Below are positions 8,762-17,973 of a DNA stretch of 64,000 nt, one piece after another. The DNA is from CAZKFA01 sp964551925. GTDB lineage: Bacteria; Cyanobacteriota; Vampirovibrionia; LMEP-6097. The notes under the pieces were generated by a model. That model was not told the DNA's origin, ran no database searches, and saw nothing but the letters and a program-made list of their open reading frames with translations. Where the stretch lies: the NCBI GenBank assembly GCA_964551925.1, contig CAZKFA010000003.1:1-64000 (forward strand), written 5' to 3'. Numbering within the stretch: the stretch's first letter is position 1; every line of letters starts with the position of its first letter. The translations under genes and the position numbers were made by a program.

Positions 8762-9121
8762 ATGGATGCAAAGTCCATTGCCTACAAAATAGCTGAACTT
8801 GCTGAAGATAAAAAAGCCAATGATGTAGAAATCTTAGACATCAGGAAATTAGCCGACATCACAGATTATGTCATCATCGGTAGTGCCGACAACCCAGCCC
8901 AACTAAAAGCGATTGCACGCCATATCGAAGACTCTCTGAGTAAACTAGGACTAGAGCCCAGCTACACTGAAGGTAAATATGGTGATAGATGGTTTCTACT
9001 TGATTACGTCGATGTAGTCGTACATATTATTCATGAAGAAGCAAGGGAGTTCTATAACCTTGAAGAATTGTGGTCTCAAGCAATCTTCATACCACGAGAA
9101 GAAGATTTAAGGACATCCTAA
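8762..9121 (+). CDS. rsfS: Ribosomal silencing factor RsfS
   Basis: 119 residues, the usual RsfS/Iojap/YbeB length. Family landmarks: ILDIRKLADITDYVIIGSAD, GDRWFLLDYVDVVVHI and EAREFYNLEELW. RsfS binds ribosomal protein uL14 on the large subunit and blocks subunit joining when nutrients are scarce. It follows mreC by 48 bases without a visible terminator, so it probably shares the mre transcript. Confidence 0.95.
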   Translation: MDAKSIAYKIAELAEDKKANDVEILDIRKLADITDYVIIGSADNPAQLKAIARHIEDSLSKLGLEPSYTEGKYGDRWFLLDYVDVVVHIIHEEAREFYNLEELWSQAIFIPREEDLRTS

Positions 9122-9128
9122 ATAATAT

Positions 9129-11009
9129 ATGAACTCTCATTTGAAATATCGTCCCGAAATTGATGGACTGCGGGCTATCGCAGTCTTGGCTGTCATATTT
9201 TGCCATGCAGAGATGACAATGTTCAGTGGTGGCTTTGTTGGCGTTGATATGTTTTTTGTTATCAGTGGCTATTTAATAACACTCATTATATTACGCGAGA
9301 AAATAGCTGGAACCTTCTCCCTTATTAAGTTCTATGAGCGTAGAGCAAGGCGCATCTTACCAACATTATTTTTTGTAATGTTTTGCTGCTTACCCTTTGC
9401 TTGGTTATGGATGCTACCTTATCAACTTAAAGAATTTGCTCATAGTTTAATTGCAGTTCCACTTTTTGCGTCTAATTTCCTTTTTTGGCAAACAAGTGGT
9501 TATTTCGACAATAGCTCGATCGAGAAGCCATTACTACATACTTGGAGCTTAGGAGTAGAAGAACAGTTTTATTTACTCTTCCCTTTATTGATAATCTTAG
9601 GTTGGCGCCTAGGTCTCAAAAAATTACTCATAACATTAGTAGTTATAGCTGTTACGTCTTTAATACTCAGTGAATGGCTTTGGTCACATGGCCAATCAAT
9701 GACTAATTTTTATTTAGCACCCACGAGAGCATGGGAATTATTAATCGGCTCGCTAATAGCCTTCGCTTCACTCAAAGCTCCGATTTATGAGGGCAAAAAT
9801 AATATATTAAATAATATATTATCCTTTTTGGGTTTATTGTTAATTGGCTATTCAATCTTTGCTTACAATGAAACAACTCCCACTCCAAGCTTATATGCTT
9901 TAGCACCCACAATTGGAACTGCCTTAATCATTGCCTTTGCAAGTAATCAAACGATAGTATCTAAAATACTTTCACTCAAAACTATTACCACTATTGGAGT
10001 AATTTCATATAGTGCTTACCTATGGCATCAACCATTATTTGCTTTTATCAGAATACATGGAGCTTACCCCGGTACCAGAAAAACTTTTCTACTAGTGTTC
10101 ACAATGCTGTCATTATTATTAGCATATCTAACTTGGCGATTTATAGAACAGCCTTTTAGAAACAAAACAAAATATTCCAGAAAACAAATATTTAATATCG
10201 CAGGCATTGGCAGCTTGGCTTTTATTATTATTGGTCTTATAATCCTTTGTAACAAAGGCTTTGAGGCTAGATTTCCAAGACAATGGGTAGAGATAGCAGA
10301 CACCGAGATGCATAAGTCATACTTCAATAAAGAACTCAAGGCTATGCAATCACCTTTCACAAATAATTCTCAACCAAAAATCTTAGTTATTGGTGACAGT
10401 TTTGCTAGAGATTTCTTGAAAGGTGTTTTTGCAAATAATTACCTAACAAATTATGAAATAAAATTACTTTATATACCAAGTCGCTGCCAAACCTATGTTG
10501 GCAGTGAAGATATTTCATCATTTATTGAAATAGTAAATAGCAATACTTGCCGTGAGTTTCATAAGACCCTACAAACAAATCAACAAATACATCAAGCAAA
10601 TATAATAATTTTTACTAGTCGCTGGAGACCATGGGCAGCAGAACGATTAAATACAACCATCACCAATCTTCAATTATCATCCTCTCAAAAAGCCTTTGTT
10701 GTCGGTAAAAAACACTTTGGCGTACCACATTTACAGAAACTTATGAAAATGCAACTTGCTGAACGAATTGCACTAAGAAATAAAACAAAACAAAAGCATC
10801 TAGATATTAACAAAAAGCTATCTCAGAGCTTGACTCAAGCTATATTTATCGATCAACATTCTTTAATTTGTGACAGTAATGGCTATTGTCCTCTATTTAC
10901 AGCAGAGGGTGATTTGATTTCATATGATGGGGAACATCTTACCAAGACCGGTGCTAAATATGTTGGTCAGTTATTATTTACACAATCAGCCTTAAAAACC
11001 TTACTGTGA
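9129..11009 (+). CDS. Membrane acyltransferase 3 with SGNH domain (OafA-like)
   Basis: 626 residues. Residues 1-380 are an acyltransferase-3 domain with about ten membrane helices; it starts YRPEIDGLRAIAVLAVIFCH, and GGFVGVDMFFVISGYL and HTWSLGVEEQFYLLFP are the usual signatures. The C-terminal part is an SGNH-hydrolase domain: catalytic Ser in ILVIGDSFARDF and the terminal Asp/His pair in YDGEHLTKTGA. Such fusions O-acylate surface polysaccharides, O-antigen or peptidoglycan; the substrate is not predictable here. It starts 7 bases after rsfS. The last 9 bases overlap the convergent aminotransferase gene. Confidence 0.92.
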   Translation: MNSHLKYRPEIDGLRAIAVLAVIFCHAEMTMFSGGFVGVDMFFVISGYLITLIILREKIAGTFSLIKFYERRARRILPTLFFVMFCCLPFAWLWMLPYQLKEFAHSLIAVPLFASNFLFWQTSGYFDNSSIEKPLLHTWSLGVEEQFYLLFPLLIILGWRLGLKKLLITLVVIAVTSLILSEWLWSHGQSMTNFYLAPTRAWELLIGSLIAFASLKAPIYEGKNNILNNILSFLGLLLIGYSIFAYNETTPTPSLYALAPTIGTALIIAFASNQTIVSKILSLKTITTIGVISYSAYLWHQPLFAFIRIHGAYPGTRKTFLLVFTMLSLLLAYLTWRFIEQPFRNKTKYSRKQIFNIAGIGSLAFIIIGLIILCNKGFEARFPRQWVEIADTEMHKSYFNKELKAMQSPFTNNSQPKILVIGDSFARDFLKGVFANNYLTNYEIKLLYIPSRCQTYVGSEDISSFIEIVNSNTCREFHKTLQTNQQIHQANIIIFTSRWRPWAAERLNTTITNLQLSSSQKAFVVGKKHFGVPHLQKLMKMQLAERIALRNKTKQKHLDINKKLSQSLTQAIFIDQHSLICDSNGYCPLFTAEGDLISYDGEHLTKTGAKYVGQLLFTQSALKTLL

Positions 11010-12089
11010 TAGCTTTTTCAAGACCTGCTCAAGTGCTGCAAGTCCAGTCAAGATGTCCCTATCAGATACAAATCCCAAATGTCCCATTCTAAATATTTTA
11101 TCCTGCAAATCTTTTTGTCCATTTGCAACAGTGATCTGCCAATCATTTTTGAAGGCAGCACGGATATCAGGCACTAGAACCCCATCAGGCGGATAGATCG
11201 CAGTAATAGCAGAAGAAGCAGTAGAATCTTCTGTTAACAACTTCAAGCCAAGATTACGCACACCATTACGTAAGGTGTCGCGCAATCTGGTGTGTCTGTT
11301 AATAATATTCTCCAGTCCCTCAGCTTGCATTATGGTAAGAGCTTTCTCTAGGGCAACAATAAAAGATACATTGGGAGTCCAAGGTGTAGTACTGTCTTTG
11401 AGAGCTTTTTGGGCTTGCTTCCAACAGAAATAATAACAAGGAGATTTGCAAATCTCCTTGGCTTTGTAAGCAGCCTCTGATACATAAATAAAACTCAAAC
11501 CTGGTGGCAACATAAAACCTTTTTGTGAACCAGAAATAACAACATCTATCTTAAGCTCATCAATATTCAATTCCATACAACCTAATGAAGTAACAGCATC
11601 CAACAAAACCAATGCTCCATTAGCTTTGATCAAAGGTACAAGCACTTTAATGTTATTAGCAGTGCCCGTAGAAGTTTCTGAATGTGTAAGTGTAACTGCT
11701 TTGTATTTATTCTTATCCAAAGCCTCAGTTAGAGCTTCAACACTAATAGCCTGTCCAGCTTCTACCTTTAGCTCAGTAACCTCAGCACCATAGAGCTTAG
11801 CTATATCAGCAAAACGCTGTCCAAAAACCCCAATAATCAATGATAAAACTTTATCACCAGGATTAATAGTATTAGCAATGGCTCCTTCCATAGCACCCGT
11901 ACCACTAGCGGTATAAATAAAAACATCATTTTTTGTTTGTCCGAGCCACTGTAATTTCTCAGTAGCTGAAATAAAAATTTTAGAGAATTCTTTAGATCGG
12001 TGCCCGATAGGATGCTTCGCCAAAGCCTGCAATACCGATTCTGGTACTGGTGTTGGCCCGGGAATCATCAATAATTCTTTTTCTTTCAT
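11001..12089 (-). CDS. Class V aminotransferase (alanine/serine-glyoxylate type)
   Basis: 362 residues. The fold-type I PLP enzyme begins LLMIPGPTPVPESVLQAL and has the PLP-binding Lys in SGSQKGFMLPPG, the phosphate-contact region ASGTGAMEGA and the cofactor Asp in LLDAVTSLG. Closest are alanine-glyoxylate and serine-glyoxylate (or pyruvate) aminotransferases; the exact substrate cannot be assigned. A TATAAT on the minus strand (12102-12097) lies 7 bases before the ATG, which suggests its own promoter and a leaderless mRNA. The Zn dehydrogenase lies upstream on the same strand. Confidence 0.87.
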   Translation of the reverse strand: MKEKELLMIPGPTPVPESVLQALAKHPIGHRSKEFSKIFISATEKLQWLGQTKNDVFIYTASGTGAMEGAIANTINPGDKVLSLIIGVFGQRFADIAKLYGAEVTELKVEAGQAISVEALTEALDKNKYKAVTLTHSETSTGTANNIKVLVPLIKANGALVLLDAVTSLGCMELNIDELKIDVVISGSQKGFMLPPGLSFIYVSEAAYKAKEICKSPCYYFCWKQAQKALKDSTTPWTPNVSFIVALEKALTIMQAEGLENIINRHTRLRDTLRNGVRNLGLKLLTEDSTASSAITAIYPPDGVLVPDIRAAFKNDWQITVANGQKDLQDKIFRMGHLGFVSDRDILTGLAALEQVLKKLSQ

Positions 12090-12153
12090 CAGCCCAATTA
12101 TAGCAACTAATTAGATTAAACCTGTTTCAAAAGGAAGTTTCGATAAAACGGGT

Positions 12154-13167
12154 CTATTTAATCTCTAAATAAGTCTTAATTCCAAAATTCTGGCTACACC
12201 GAAGAATAGTTGCACCTAAATCAGCAAGACCACTTCTATGAGTTATTAGTTTTTGTAGTTCTATTTTATGAGCGATGACTAGCTCTAAAGATTCTTTAAG
12301 GTCAGATAAATTAGGAGAGTAGCTAGCCATCACATTTAATTCTTTATAATAAATGTCATTATTAGCAAATGCTTTCCGCCCATCTTCAACACTCGCAAAC
12401 ACCATTATTGAAGCGCCATCAGCAGCATGCCGCAGCGCCAAATCTACCGTAACATTTGACCCCGCGCAAAGGAAAATACAATCATACTTGGCATCTAACT
12501 TAGAAATGGTGTTATCAAAACCCAATGCTTGAGCAAGTTTTAAACGAGCAGGAATAATATCACAGCCAATAACTTGCTCTTCTGGGTAATAATACTTAAC
12601 CAACTGCCCCATAATCAAACCAATAGAACCTAATCCCAGAACCAGATTCCGTGTTTTATAAGGACTAATACTTTTTATTTTCTTTATGGCTTTGATACAA
12701 CAAGCAACCGGTTCAATAAAACTAGATTCCTCATCACTAAGATTCTCTGGAATTTTCTGTACAGTATATTTCAAGTGGGCTTCACTCAATTCCAAATACT
12801 CACAAAAAGCACCAGGATTAAAATTAGTTGCTTTAAATTGCTTACACAAGCTCTCTTGTCCAGCAAGGCAATAATTGCACTGCAAACAAGGCACATGATG
12901 AGAAGAAACGATCCTATCTCCTACTTGTAGATTATAAAGCTTAGACATCTCAGCAGAAATTTCACTAATCACCCCAACTAATTCGTGTCCAAGAATAGCA
13001 CCAACAGGAATCAGCCCTCGATTGAGCTTTAGCAAATCTGATCCACAAACACCAACGCCAGTCACCCGAACAATTGCATTGTGCTTAGTAAGTGTTGGCT
13101 TAACGACCTCAGTTAAAGACAGGTGTGCTGTCTGAGATGCTTGAGGATTGTAAGTTAGTGCTTGCAT
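12154..13167 (-). CDS. Zinc-dependent medium-chain dehydrogenase
   Basis: 337 residues. MDR-family enzyme: catalytic-zinc ligands in GVCGSD and GHELVG, structural-zinc cysteines in VPCLQCNYCLAGQESLC and the Rossmann motif LGLGSIGLIMGQL. The family covers alcohol, sorbitol and threonine dehydrogenases acting with NAD(P); the substrate is not evident. The N-terminus (MQALTYNP) is typical, so the start seems right although it lies 59 bases inside the end of hemH in another frame. The gene is probably co-transcribed with hemH. Confidence 0.85.
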   Translation of the reverse strand: MQALTYNPQASQTAHLSLTEVVKPTLTKHNAIVRVTGVGVCGSDLLKLNRGLIPVGAILGHELVGVISEISAEMSKLYNLQVGDRIVSSHHVPCLQCNYCLAGQESLCKQFKATNFNPGAFCEYLELSEAHLKYTVQKIPENLSDEESSFIEPVACCIKAIKKIKSISPYKTRNLVLGLGSIGLIMGQLVKYYYPEEQVIGCDIIPARLKLAQALGFDNTISKLDAKYDCIFLCAGSNVTVDLALRHAADGASIMVFASVEDGRKAFANNDIYYKELNVMASYSPNLSDLKESLELVIAHKIELQKLITHRSGLADLGATILRCSQNFGIKTYLEIK

Positions 13168-14098
13168 TATTAACTAAATCAACTAAAGCCCTGATGAATA
13201 AAGGATTAGCCTTGGGTAATCTTGTCACCCTAAAATTAATTATACCATTTTGCAAAGCTAATTCTTGATACTGCATACCAATCTCTTCTAAGGTTTCAAT
13301 GTGATCACCAACAAAACTAATCGGCACAATAATCAAGTCCTTAATGCCTTGCTGAGCAAGCTTGACTATAATCTCATCCGTATAAGGTTTAAGCCATTCG
13401 ACTGGGCCTACCCTACTTTGATAAGCAATAGAATAATCATAATTAGGCAAATGTTGCATCACCAAAGTAACATTATTTTCTATTTGTTTTTGATAAGGGT
13501 CTCCCTTTTTGATATATTGGACAGGCAGGCCATGAGCTGAGAATAAAACATAAGGCCGATTCAATCCACAAGCGGCTTTCTGAATACGCTCTTGAATCAA
13601 TTGAACAAATAAAGGATGATCATACCAAAATTCAACATAGCTAATTTGAGCTCGCAGTTTATATTGCTTGAACATTGCCTTACATTCTGCGATACTAGAA
13701 CCCGAAGTTGCTGTTGAATACTGAGGATATAAAGGAATTACAACTAATTCATCAAGCTCCTGTAATGCACCAATACTATCTTTCAGGAATGGAGCTGAGT
13801 AACGCATGGCAATATAGACTTTATACTCATCAGCTAAAAATTTCGCTAGAGACTTTGCTTGACATTGAGTTTCAAACAAAATAGGTGAAGCGCCGCCTAT
13901 TTTTTTATAACTACGAGCAACCTTAGATGATCGCCTAGATGCTATAAACTTTGCCAATATTGATTGAAACGGTCTGAGGAAATATGGTAATTGGATAATA
14001 TAAGGATCACGGAAAAGATTAAAAAGAAAATTCTCCACGTTAGCAAGTGAAGATGGTCCACCCATTTGCAATAATAAAATACCTTTTTTTATCTTCAT
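13109..14098 (-). CDS. hemH: Ferrochelatase
   Basis: About 330 residues from ATG 14098 (MKIKKGILLLQMGGPSS). The frame is open further upstream, but that extension runs into the divergent aroH gene. Signatures: LLLQMGGP, the middle block PLYPQYSTATSG, the conserved FSAHGLP with the metal-binding His, and the distal block PISFVGDHIETLEEI. It inserts Fe2+ into protoporphyrin (or coproporphyrin) to finish heme, at the membrane. The 3' end overlaps the dehydrogenase start by 59 bases. It is divergent from aroH through a shared TATAATTATA element. Confidence 0.94.
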   Translation of the reverse strand: MKIKKGILLLQMGGPSSLANVENFLFNLFRDPYIIQLPYFLRPFQSILAKFIASRRSSKVARSYKKIGGASPILFETQCQAKSLAKFLADEYKVYIAMRYSAPFLKDSIGALQELDELVVIPLYPQYSTATSGSSIAECKAMFKQYKLRAQISYVEFWYDHPLFVQLIQERIQKAACGLNRPYVLFSAHGLPVQYIKKGDPYQKQIENNVTLVMQHLPNYDYSIAYQSRVGPVEWLKPYTDEIIVKLAQQGIKDLIIVPISFVGDHIETLEEIGMQYQELALQNGIINFRVTRLPKANPLFIRALVDLVNNASTNLQSSSISDSTPVFN

Positions 14099-14145
14099 TC
14101 TTGTAATGCTAATAACTAAAATCAGCCAACTATAACAGTCCTGTG

Positions 14146-14155
14146 TATAATTATA
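14146..14155. promoter_or_regulatory. Overlapping divergent -10 boxes (aroH / hemH)
   Basis: The palindrome TATAATTATA provides a TATAAT on both strands (plus 14146-14151, minus 14155-14150). On the plus strand it ends only 7 bases before the aroH ATG. No strong -35 is visible on either side. Confidence 0.4.
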
Positions 14156-14158
14156 GCA

Positions 14159-14530
14159 ATGCATCCTATCGCCATACGTGGAGCCATCACCATTGAACAC
14201 AATAGCGCTGAAGAAATAAAAGTCGCTGCTTTGCAATTAATAAAAGAAATTATTAAAGAAAATAACATTGCTACTAGCGATATCATTATGGTATTTCTAA
14301 CAATGACTGATGATCTCACTGCCTACAACGCTTCATCAGCAATTCGCTTAGGCATGCATTGGGATGATGTTCCTTTCTTTACCTCTCAGGAACCCAATAT
14401 TGATGGTATGTTAGAACGTTGCATCAGAATATTACTACAATGCAACAGCAATAAATCCAAAACTGAAATCAAGCATATATATTTAGGCAAAGCAGCAGCT
14501 TTGAGACCAGATTTAACAAAGAATGCGTGA
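14159..14530 (+). CDS. aroH: Chorismate mutase, AroH type
   Basis: 123 residues. This is the short trimeric AroH fold: IAIRGAITIEHNSAEEI at the N-terminus, the DDLTAYNASSAIR block in the middle, and HIYLGKAAALRPDL at the C-terminus with the active-site Arg and Tyr region. It converts chorismate to prephenate for Phe/Tyr synthesis. The -10 box 7 bases before ATG suggests a leaderless transcript. The next gene starts inside its last codons (8-base overlap), so the two are translationally coupled. Confidence 0.95.
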   Translation: MHPIAIRGAITIEHNSAEEIKVAALQLIKEIIKENNIATSDIIMVFLTMTDDLTAYNASSAIRLGMHWDDVPFFTSQEPNIDGMLERCIRILLQCNSNKSKTEIKHIYLGKAAALRPDLTKNA

Positions 14531-15044
14531 GCCCATATTAACCATTCCCAATCTCATAGTGCTATTAAGATTAATTCTAGTCCCTATAGCATTTAGAAAC
14601 TTTCTAGCAGACAATAACCAATATTATTTCCTAGCCTTCACCGTTCTGATAATTATTCTTGATGGATTGGACGGTATTGCCGCACGCAGATTAAATCAAG
14701 CGACTGTTTGGGGGGCTAAATTTGACATCTGGGGGGATCGCATTACTGAACTTGCTTATTGGTATTTTTTTGCATATTTGGGTATATTACATATTTGGGT
14801 GTTTTATTTCTTCCTGGCTAGAGGGTTACTGGTCGATTATTTAACATTCAAACAAGATAGACCTCTTGGTGATAGCTTTCTACGCTCTAGTAGAATCATG
14901 CGCGCAAGCTATGGAACTCTAAAAGTCTTGAGTTTCTGTAGCCTTATTATTCTTCCCCATCAACCTATAACTTATATCTTTGTCTATCTGACGACTCTAT
15001 TATGCTTCTTAAGGGCCTATCCAGTTCTAAAACAAAAATTCTAG
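14523..15044 (+). CDS. CDP-alcohol phosphatidyltransferase family protein
   Basis: 173 residues. The family signature DGxxDG-type D..DG..AR.8.G...D...D is present as DGLDGIAARR followed by GAKFDIWGD, near residues 48-73. Four to five membrane helices are evident (LIVLLRLILVPIAF, FLAFTVLIII, WYFFAYLGILHIWVFYFFLA, VLSFCSLIILP). Such enzymes move a CDP-linked phosphatidyl group to an alcohol such as glycerol-3-phosphate (PgsA) or inositol; the acceptor is uncertain. It overlaps aroH by 8 bases. Confidence 0.85.
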   Translation: MREPILTIPNLIVLLRLILVPIAFRNFLADNNQYYFLAFTVLIIILDGLDGIAARRLNQATVWGAKFDIWGDRITELAYWYFFAYLGILHIWVFYFFLARGLLVDYLTFKQDRPLGDSFLRSSRIMRASYGTLKVLSFCSLIILPHQPITYIFVYLTTLLCFLRAYPVLKQKF

Positions 15045-15060
15045 TGTATTCTTAATATTA

Positions 15061-15975
15061 ATGATCGATTCAAAATTCATCGGTAAAACTTATCCAGCTG
15101 TTACTTTTCATATCGAAACTGAGAAGCTTAAGGAGTTCCTGATTGCAATCAAAGCTGAGAAAGAATTATTTACAGAATACATTCATCCTACTTTTCCAGT
15201 TGTTTTCCAACATGATCTCTTAGCAGCAGTATTATTTGATCCCGAGTTGAAATTAAACTTAAAAAAATTAGTCCATGGAGAGCAGGAATTTATTTATTTA
15301 GCTCCGATTCGTATTGGAGATATCATAACAACGAGCGGGACTATAACGCAGATTATGGTTAAAGGCAAACATGATTTTGTAGTCTTTGAAACAATCTCGC
15401 TGAACCAAAATAATGAGACAGTCTTGAAATCAATTTGGACTTTTGTTATCAGAGATGGTAATGATAAAGATTTCAATCTACAGCAGAAATTACTGATCAA
15501 TCTATTAGCCCTATTACCACAAGCCGCAGATCATGTAGCCTCTAAAAAACGTAAGTCTCTTGAACAAAAAACTAATACCAAGATTAATCCTTGCAAGGCT
15601 AAACAAGATTTATTGATTTATGACCAAAGCAAAAAAACACTCGAAGTCTTTATCGATAAATACATGCCACAAGTATATGCTGGAGCAAGTGGAGATTTCA
15701 ATATTATTCACCTAGACCCGTCTTATGCTCGCCAAGCAGGTTTGGGCACTAATATACTGCATGGCATGGCAACTATGGCGATGGGCATTAATTTATTTAC
15801 ACATCATTATAATCCCTTGAAATTAAAACGTTACAAAGCTAGATTCACTGGAATTGTTAGACCAATGGATATTTTATTATATGAGGGACAAGAAAAAGAT
15901 AATGCGTTCAAATTTAAAGCTAGCAATCAGCATGGACAAGAGATCCTCAGCTCATGTGTATGCGAGTTTACATAA
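15061..15975 (+). CDS. Double hot-dog MaoC-like (R)-hydratase/dehydratase
   Basis: 304 residues with two hot-dog domains. The N-terminal half resembles the FAS1-type dehydratase domain (KTYPAVTFHIETEKLKEF, HGEQEFIYLAPIRIGD). The C-terminal half is a MaoC domain with the hydratase motif YAGASGDFNIIHLDPSYA (catalytic Asp and His) and LHGMATMAMG. It probably hydrates or dehydrates an enoyl/3-hydroxyacyl thioester; the pathway is not evident. It follows the CDP-alcohol transferase by 16 bases and may belong to the same operon. A strong hairpin lies just after its stop. Confidence 0.82.
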   Translation: MIDSKFIGKTYPAVTFHIETEKLKEFLIAIKAEKELFTEYIHPTFPVVFQHDLLAAVLFDPELKLNLKKLVHGEQEFIYLAPIRIGDIITTSGTITQIMVKGKHDFVVFETISLNQNNETVLKSIWTFVIRDGNDKDFNLQQKLLINLLALLPQAADHVASKKRKSLEQKTNTKINPCKAKQDLLIYDQSKKTLEVFIDKYMPQVYAGASGDFNIIHLDPSYARQAGLGTNILHGMATMAMGINLFTHHYNPLKLKRYKARFTGIVRPMDILLYEGQEKDNAFKFKASNQHGQEILSSCVCEFT

Positions 15976-15995
15976 TCTCAATTAAGAATCCATTA

Positions 15996-16030
15996 GACAT
16001 CTTTCGAAATCGCAGGTTTTGAAAGATGTC
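15996..16030. terminator. Bidirectional hairpin between convergent genes
   Basis: 14-bp arms (15996-16009 and 16017-16030; GACATCTTTC pairs with GAAAGATGTC, one G-T pair) around a 7-base loop. It lies between the ends of the MaoC-like gene and the second pseudo-AAA+ gene. The AAA/TTTT next to the loop is part of the stem; there is no long external T-run. Confidence 0.6.
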
Positions 16031-16032
16031 GC

Positions 16033-17973
16033 CTAAGCTTCATTACTAACCGCTTCTTCAACAGCTTCCTCAATAACAGGTCCAGTGGTTTCTGTGACAA
16101 TTTCTTCAGTCGTTGCTTGTGACTCATTAACCAAAGGTGAGAGCTTTAAGGTACTAGCAAACTTAGCCTGCAAATCTTGTACTTCTGTTAAAGTAGCATT
16201 GCCTGCATAAACAACTAATAATGCACAAAGGATATCAATCACATAGAAAGTAAATTCCAATAAGGGCTTATTAGTACCAAGATCAGTTAAATCAATGGCA
16301 AATTGCTTCTTATTATCAATCCGAGCGGAGCCAACAAATCTCAAATATTCCTCTACAACTTTAACCCTATCGGCATGTTCATTACTAGTATTCATTTCTG
16401 CACTTTGAGCAAAAAATTTATGTCGTAACTTTGATATTCGATTTAACATTTGTTGATCTGTAATTTCTTTCAACTTATAAGGCACCGCTCCAACTAAAAG
16501 AACCTTGGAATCCAAAGCTTGCTTGAATAAAATTTGTGTGAATTTGCGCTTATGAGAAGCTGCCAAAGAATTGCCATCATCAAATAATAAGTCTGGATTC
16601 TCAATATATAACAGAAATGGCTTCTCCATTGTTTCTAGAATATTGTTCAAAGCAGCGCAGTTATCTTTGTTTTTTATATCCTCAATATTTATATAAGCAA
16701 ATCCGCTACATTTATCACCAGCAAGAGCTTTACTGAAATAAGCTTTCTCAAGTTCGTTATCACCAGTAAGCAATACTCCACCAAGTGGTTTATCACAATT
16801 CGCATAAGTCTCATCATGTCCATGCTTTAGAAATAGTGATTTAAAGTCTTCAAATTTTTTCTTTAATGATATTGGGATGGGTAATTTATTTTTAATATCT
16901 AATCTGAAAATTTCTTTGATATCAAAAGTCACCGGTATCTTCTGAGTAATAATGTTATTAATTTCACTAAAATCTAAAGTGCGATATTTACCGAGCGCTT
17001 TACGTAACTCAGCTTGATCATTGTCTCGCAGCTTCAATAGAGAATATAATTCATAGGGGCTAGGAACAGTAAGATTATCTTCTAATAATTTGATGATGGT
17101 ATTAATAATATAACGATGGAAAATTTGATTCTGTGAAGCTTGATCCAAAACTTGGAAAAAATCTGCTTGTCCAATATTTCTAATAGACTCTTTGATCAAA
17201 TCCTGAACGATTTGCGAGTCATCAGTTTTAAGTTCTCGATTCTCATTACGAAACTTATTAATCATTGATCTAAAGACTTCTAACAAAATACTTCGCCCAG
17301 ACTCGCCTCTAAAATTCTTGTACTTTCTTAATGCCTGTGATCTAACGGCAAAACTCTCAAACGACGAAAGTACTATTTCTACAATCAAAGAAGACCCTTT
17401 TTCTTCTAGCATTGGTAAGGTCTCAATGATAACGACCTTACGCTCTAAAGAATTTTGAGATGGATTTTTCTGATCAAACTCTGCCTTAAACAAAGTATAA
17501 GCTGATTGAGGATAAATCTCAGCTAAAACCTCTGCTGTCTTCTGATAATAATTAGACACACTTTTATATTCACCCCAAAGTTGAATATTTTTATCAAAGA
17601 AGTTTTTCAATACAGGTTCTACATTCAAATCTTTTAGCACCTTCAGCGCATCAATAGCCTCAAGCGTTAGATAACCCCAATGCTTTGGCTTATTCTCCAA
17701 GTGTTCTTTTATTTTCTGTAAAGCCGTTCTTTTGACTTCATTACTTTGCTGAGCGATCCAAGCGAACCATTCTTTCTCTGAGTTATGATTATAGTTGAAA
17801 AATATACTTTGCTTTTGCGCCAAATCAGGATTAACATATCGTATTTTTAGCTGCTCATCCTCTGATCTTCTGTTATGGAATAATTTATTATTGTCAATCA
17901 AAAACAGCATAATGATAAAAATCACTACCAATACTAAAGCTATGGCAAATAATAAATCGCCAATTCCATCCAT
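16033..17973 (-). CDS. Membrane-anchored helical-repeat protein with degenerate AAA+ domain (paralogue 2)
   Basis: 646 residues, not a named family. One membrane helix (about 8-26) is followed by a ~350-residue helical region that looks HEAT/ARM-like, then a region shaped like an AAA+ module. At 398-410 GGVLLTGDNELEK replaces a P-loop: the GxxxxGKT core is lost. At 451-459 PFLLYIENPD replaces Walker B, with D changed to E and the catalytic E to N. The C-terminus is acidic (EEIVTETTGPVIEEAVEEA). It is a clear paralogue of the upstream gene: both share FF.Y.H, W..WI..Q and WG..T.EAI.AL. Start and stop overlap (TAATG), so translation is coupled. Inferred: a non-hydrolysing structural or regulatory partner in the motB operon. 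Confidence 0.7.
   Translation of the reverse strand: MDGIGDLLFAIALVLVVIFIIMLFLIDNNKLFHNRRSEDEQLKIRYVNPDLAQKQSIFFNYNHNSEKEWFAWIAQQSNEVKRTALQKIKEHLENKPKHWGYLTLEAIDALKVLKDLNVEPVLKNFFDKNIQLWGEYKSVSNYYQKTAEVLAEIYPQSAYTLFKAEFDQKNPSQNSLERKVVIIETLPMLEEKGSSLIVEIVLSSFESFAVRSQALRKYKNFRGESGRSILLEVFRSMINKFRNENRELKTDDSQIVQDLIKESIRNIGQADFFQVLDQASQNQIFHRYIINTIIKLLEDNLTVPSPYELYSLLKLRDNDQAELRKALGKYRTLDFSEINNIITQKIPVTFDIKEIFRLDIKNKLPIPISLKKKFEDFKSLFLKHGHDETYANCDKPLGGVLLTGDNELEKAYFSKALAGDKCSGFAYINIEDIKNKDNCAALNNILETMEKPFLLYIENPDLLFDDGNSLAASHKRKFTQILFKQALDSKVLLVGAVPYKLKEITDQQMLNRISKLRHKFFAQSAEMNTSNEHADRVKVVEEYLRFVGSARIDNKKQFAIDLTDLGTNKPLLEFTFYVIDILCALLVVYAGNATLTEVQDLQAKFASTLKLSPLVNESQATTEEIVTETTGPVIEEAVEEAVSNEA

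Noticed and set aside
12120..12160. Hairpin between the dehydrogenase and aminotransferase genes
   Set aside because: The arms (ACCTGTTT / AAACGGGT) have mismatches and a long loop; not convincing.
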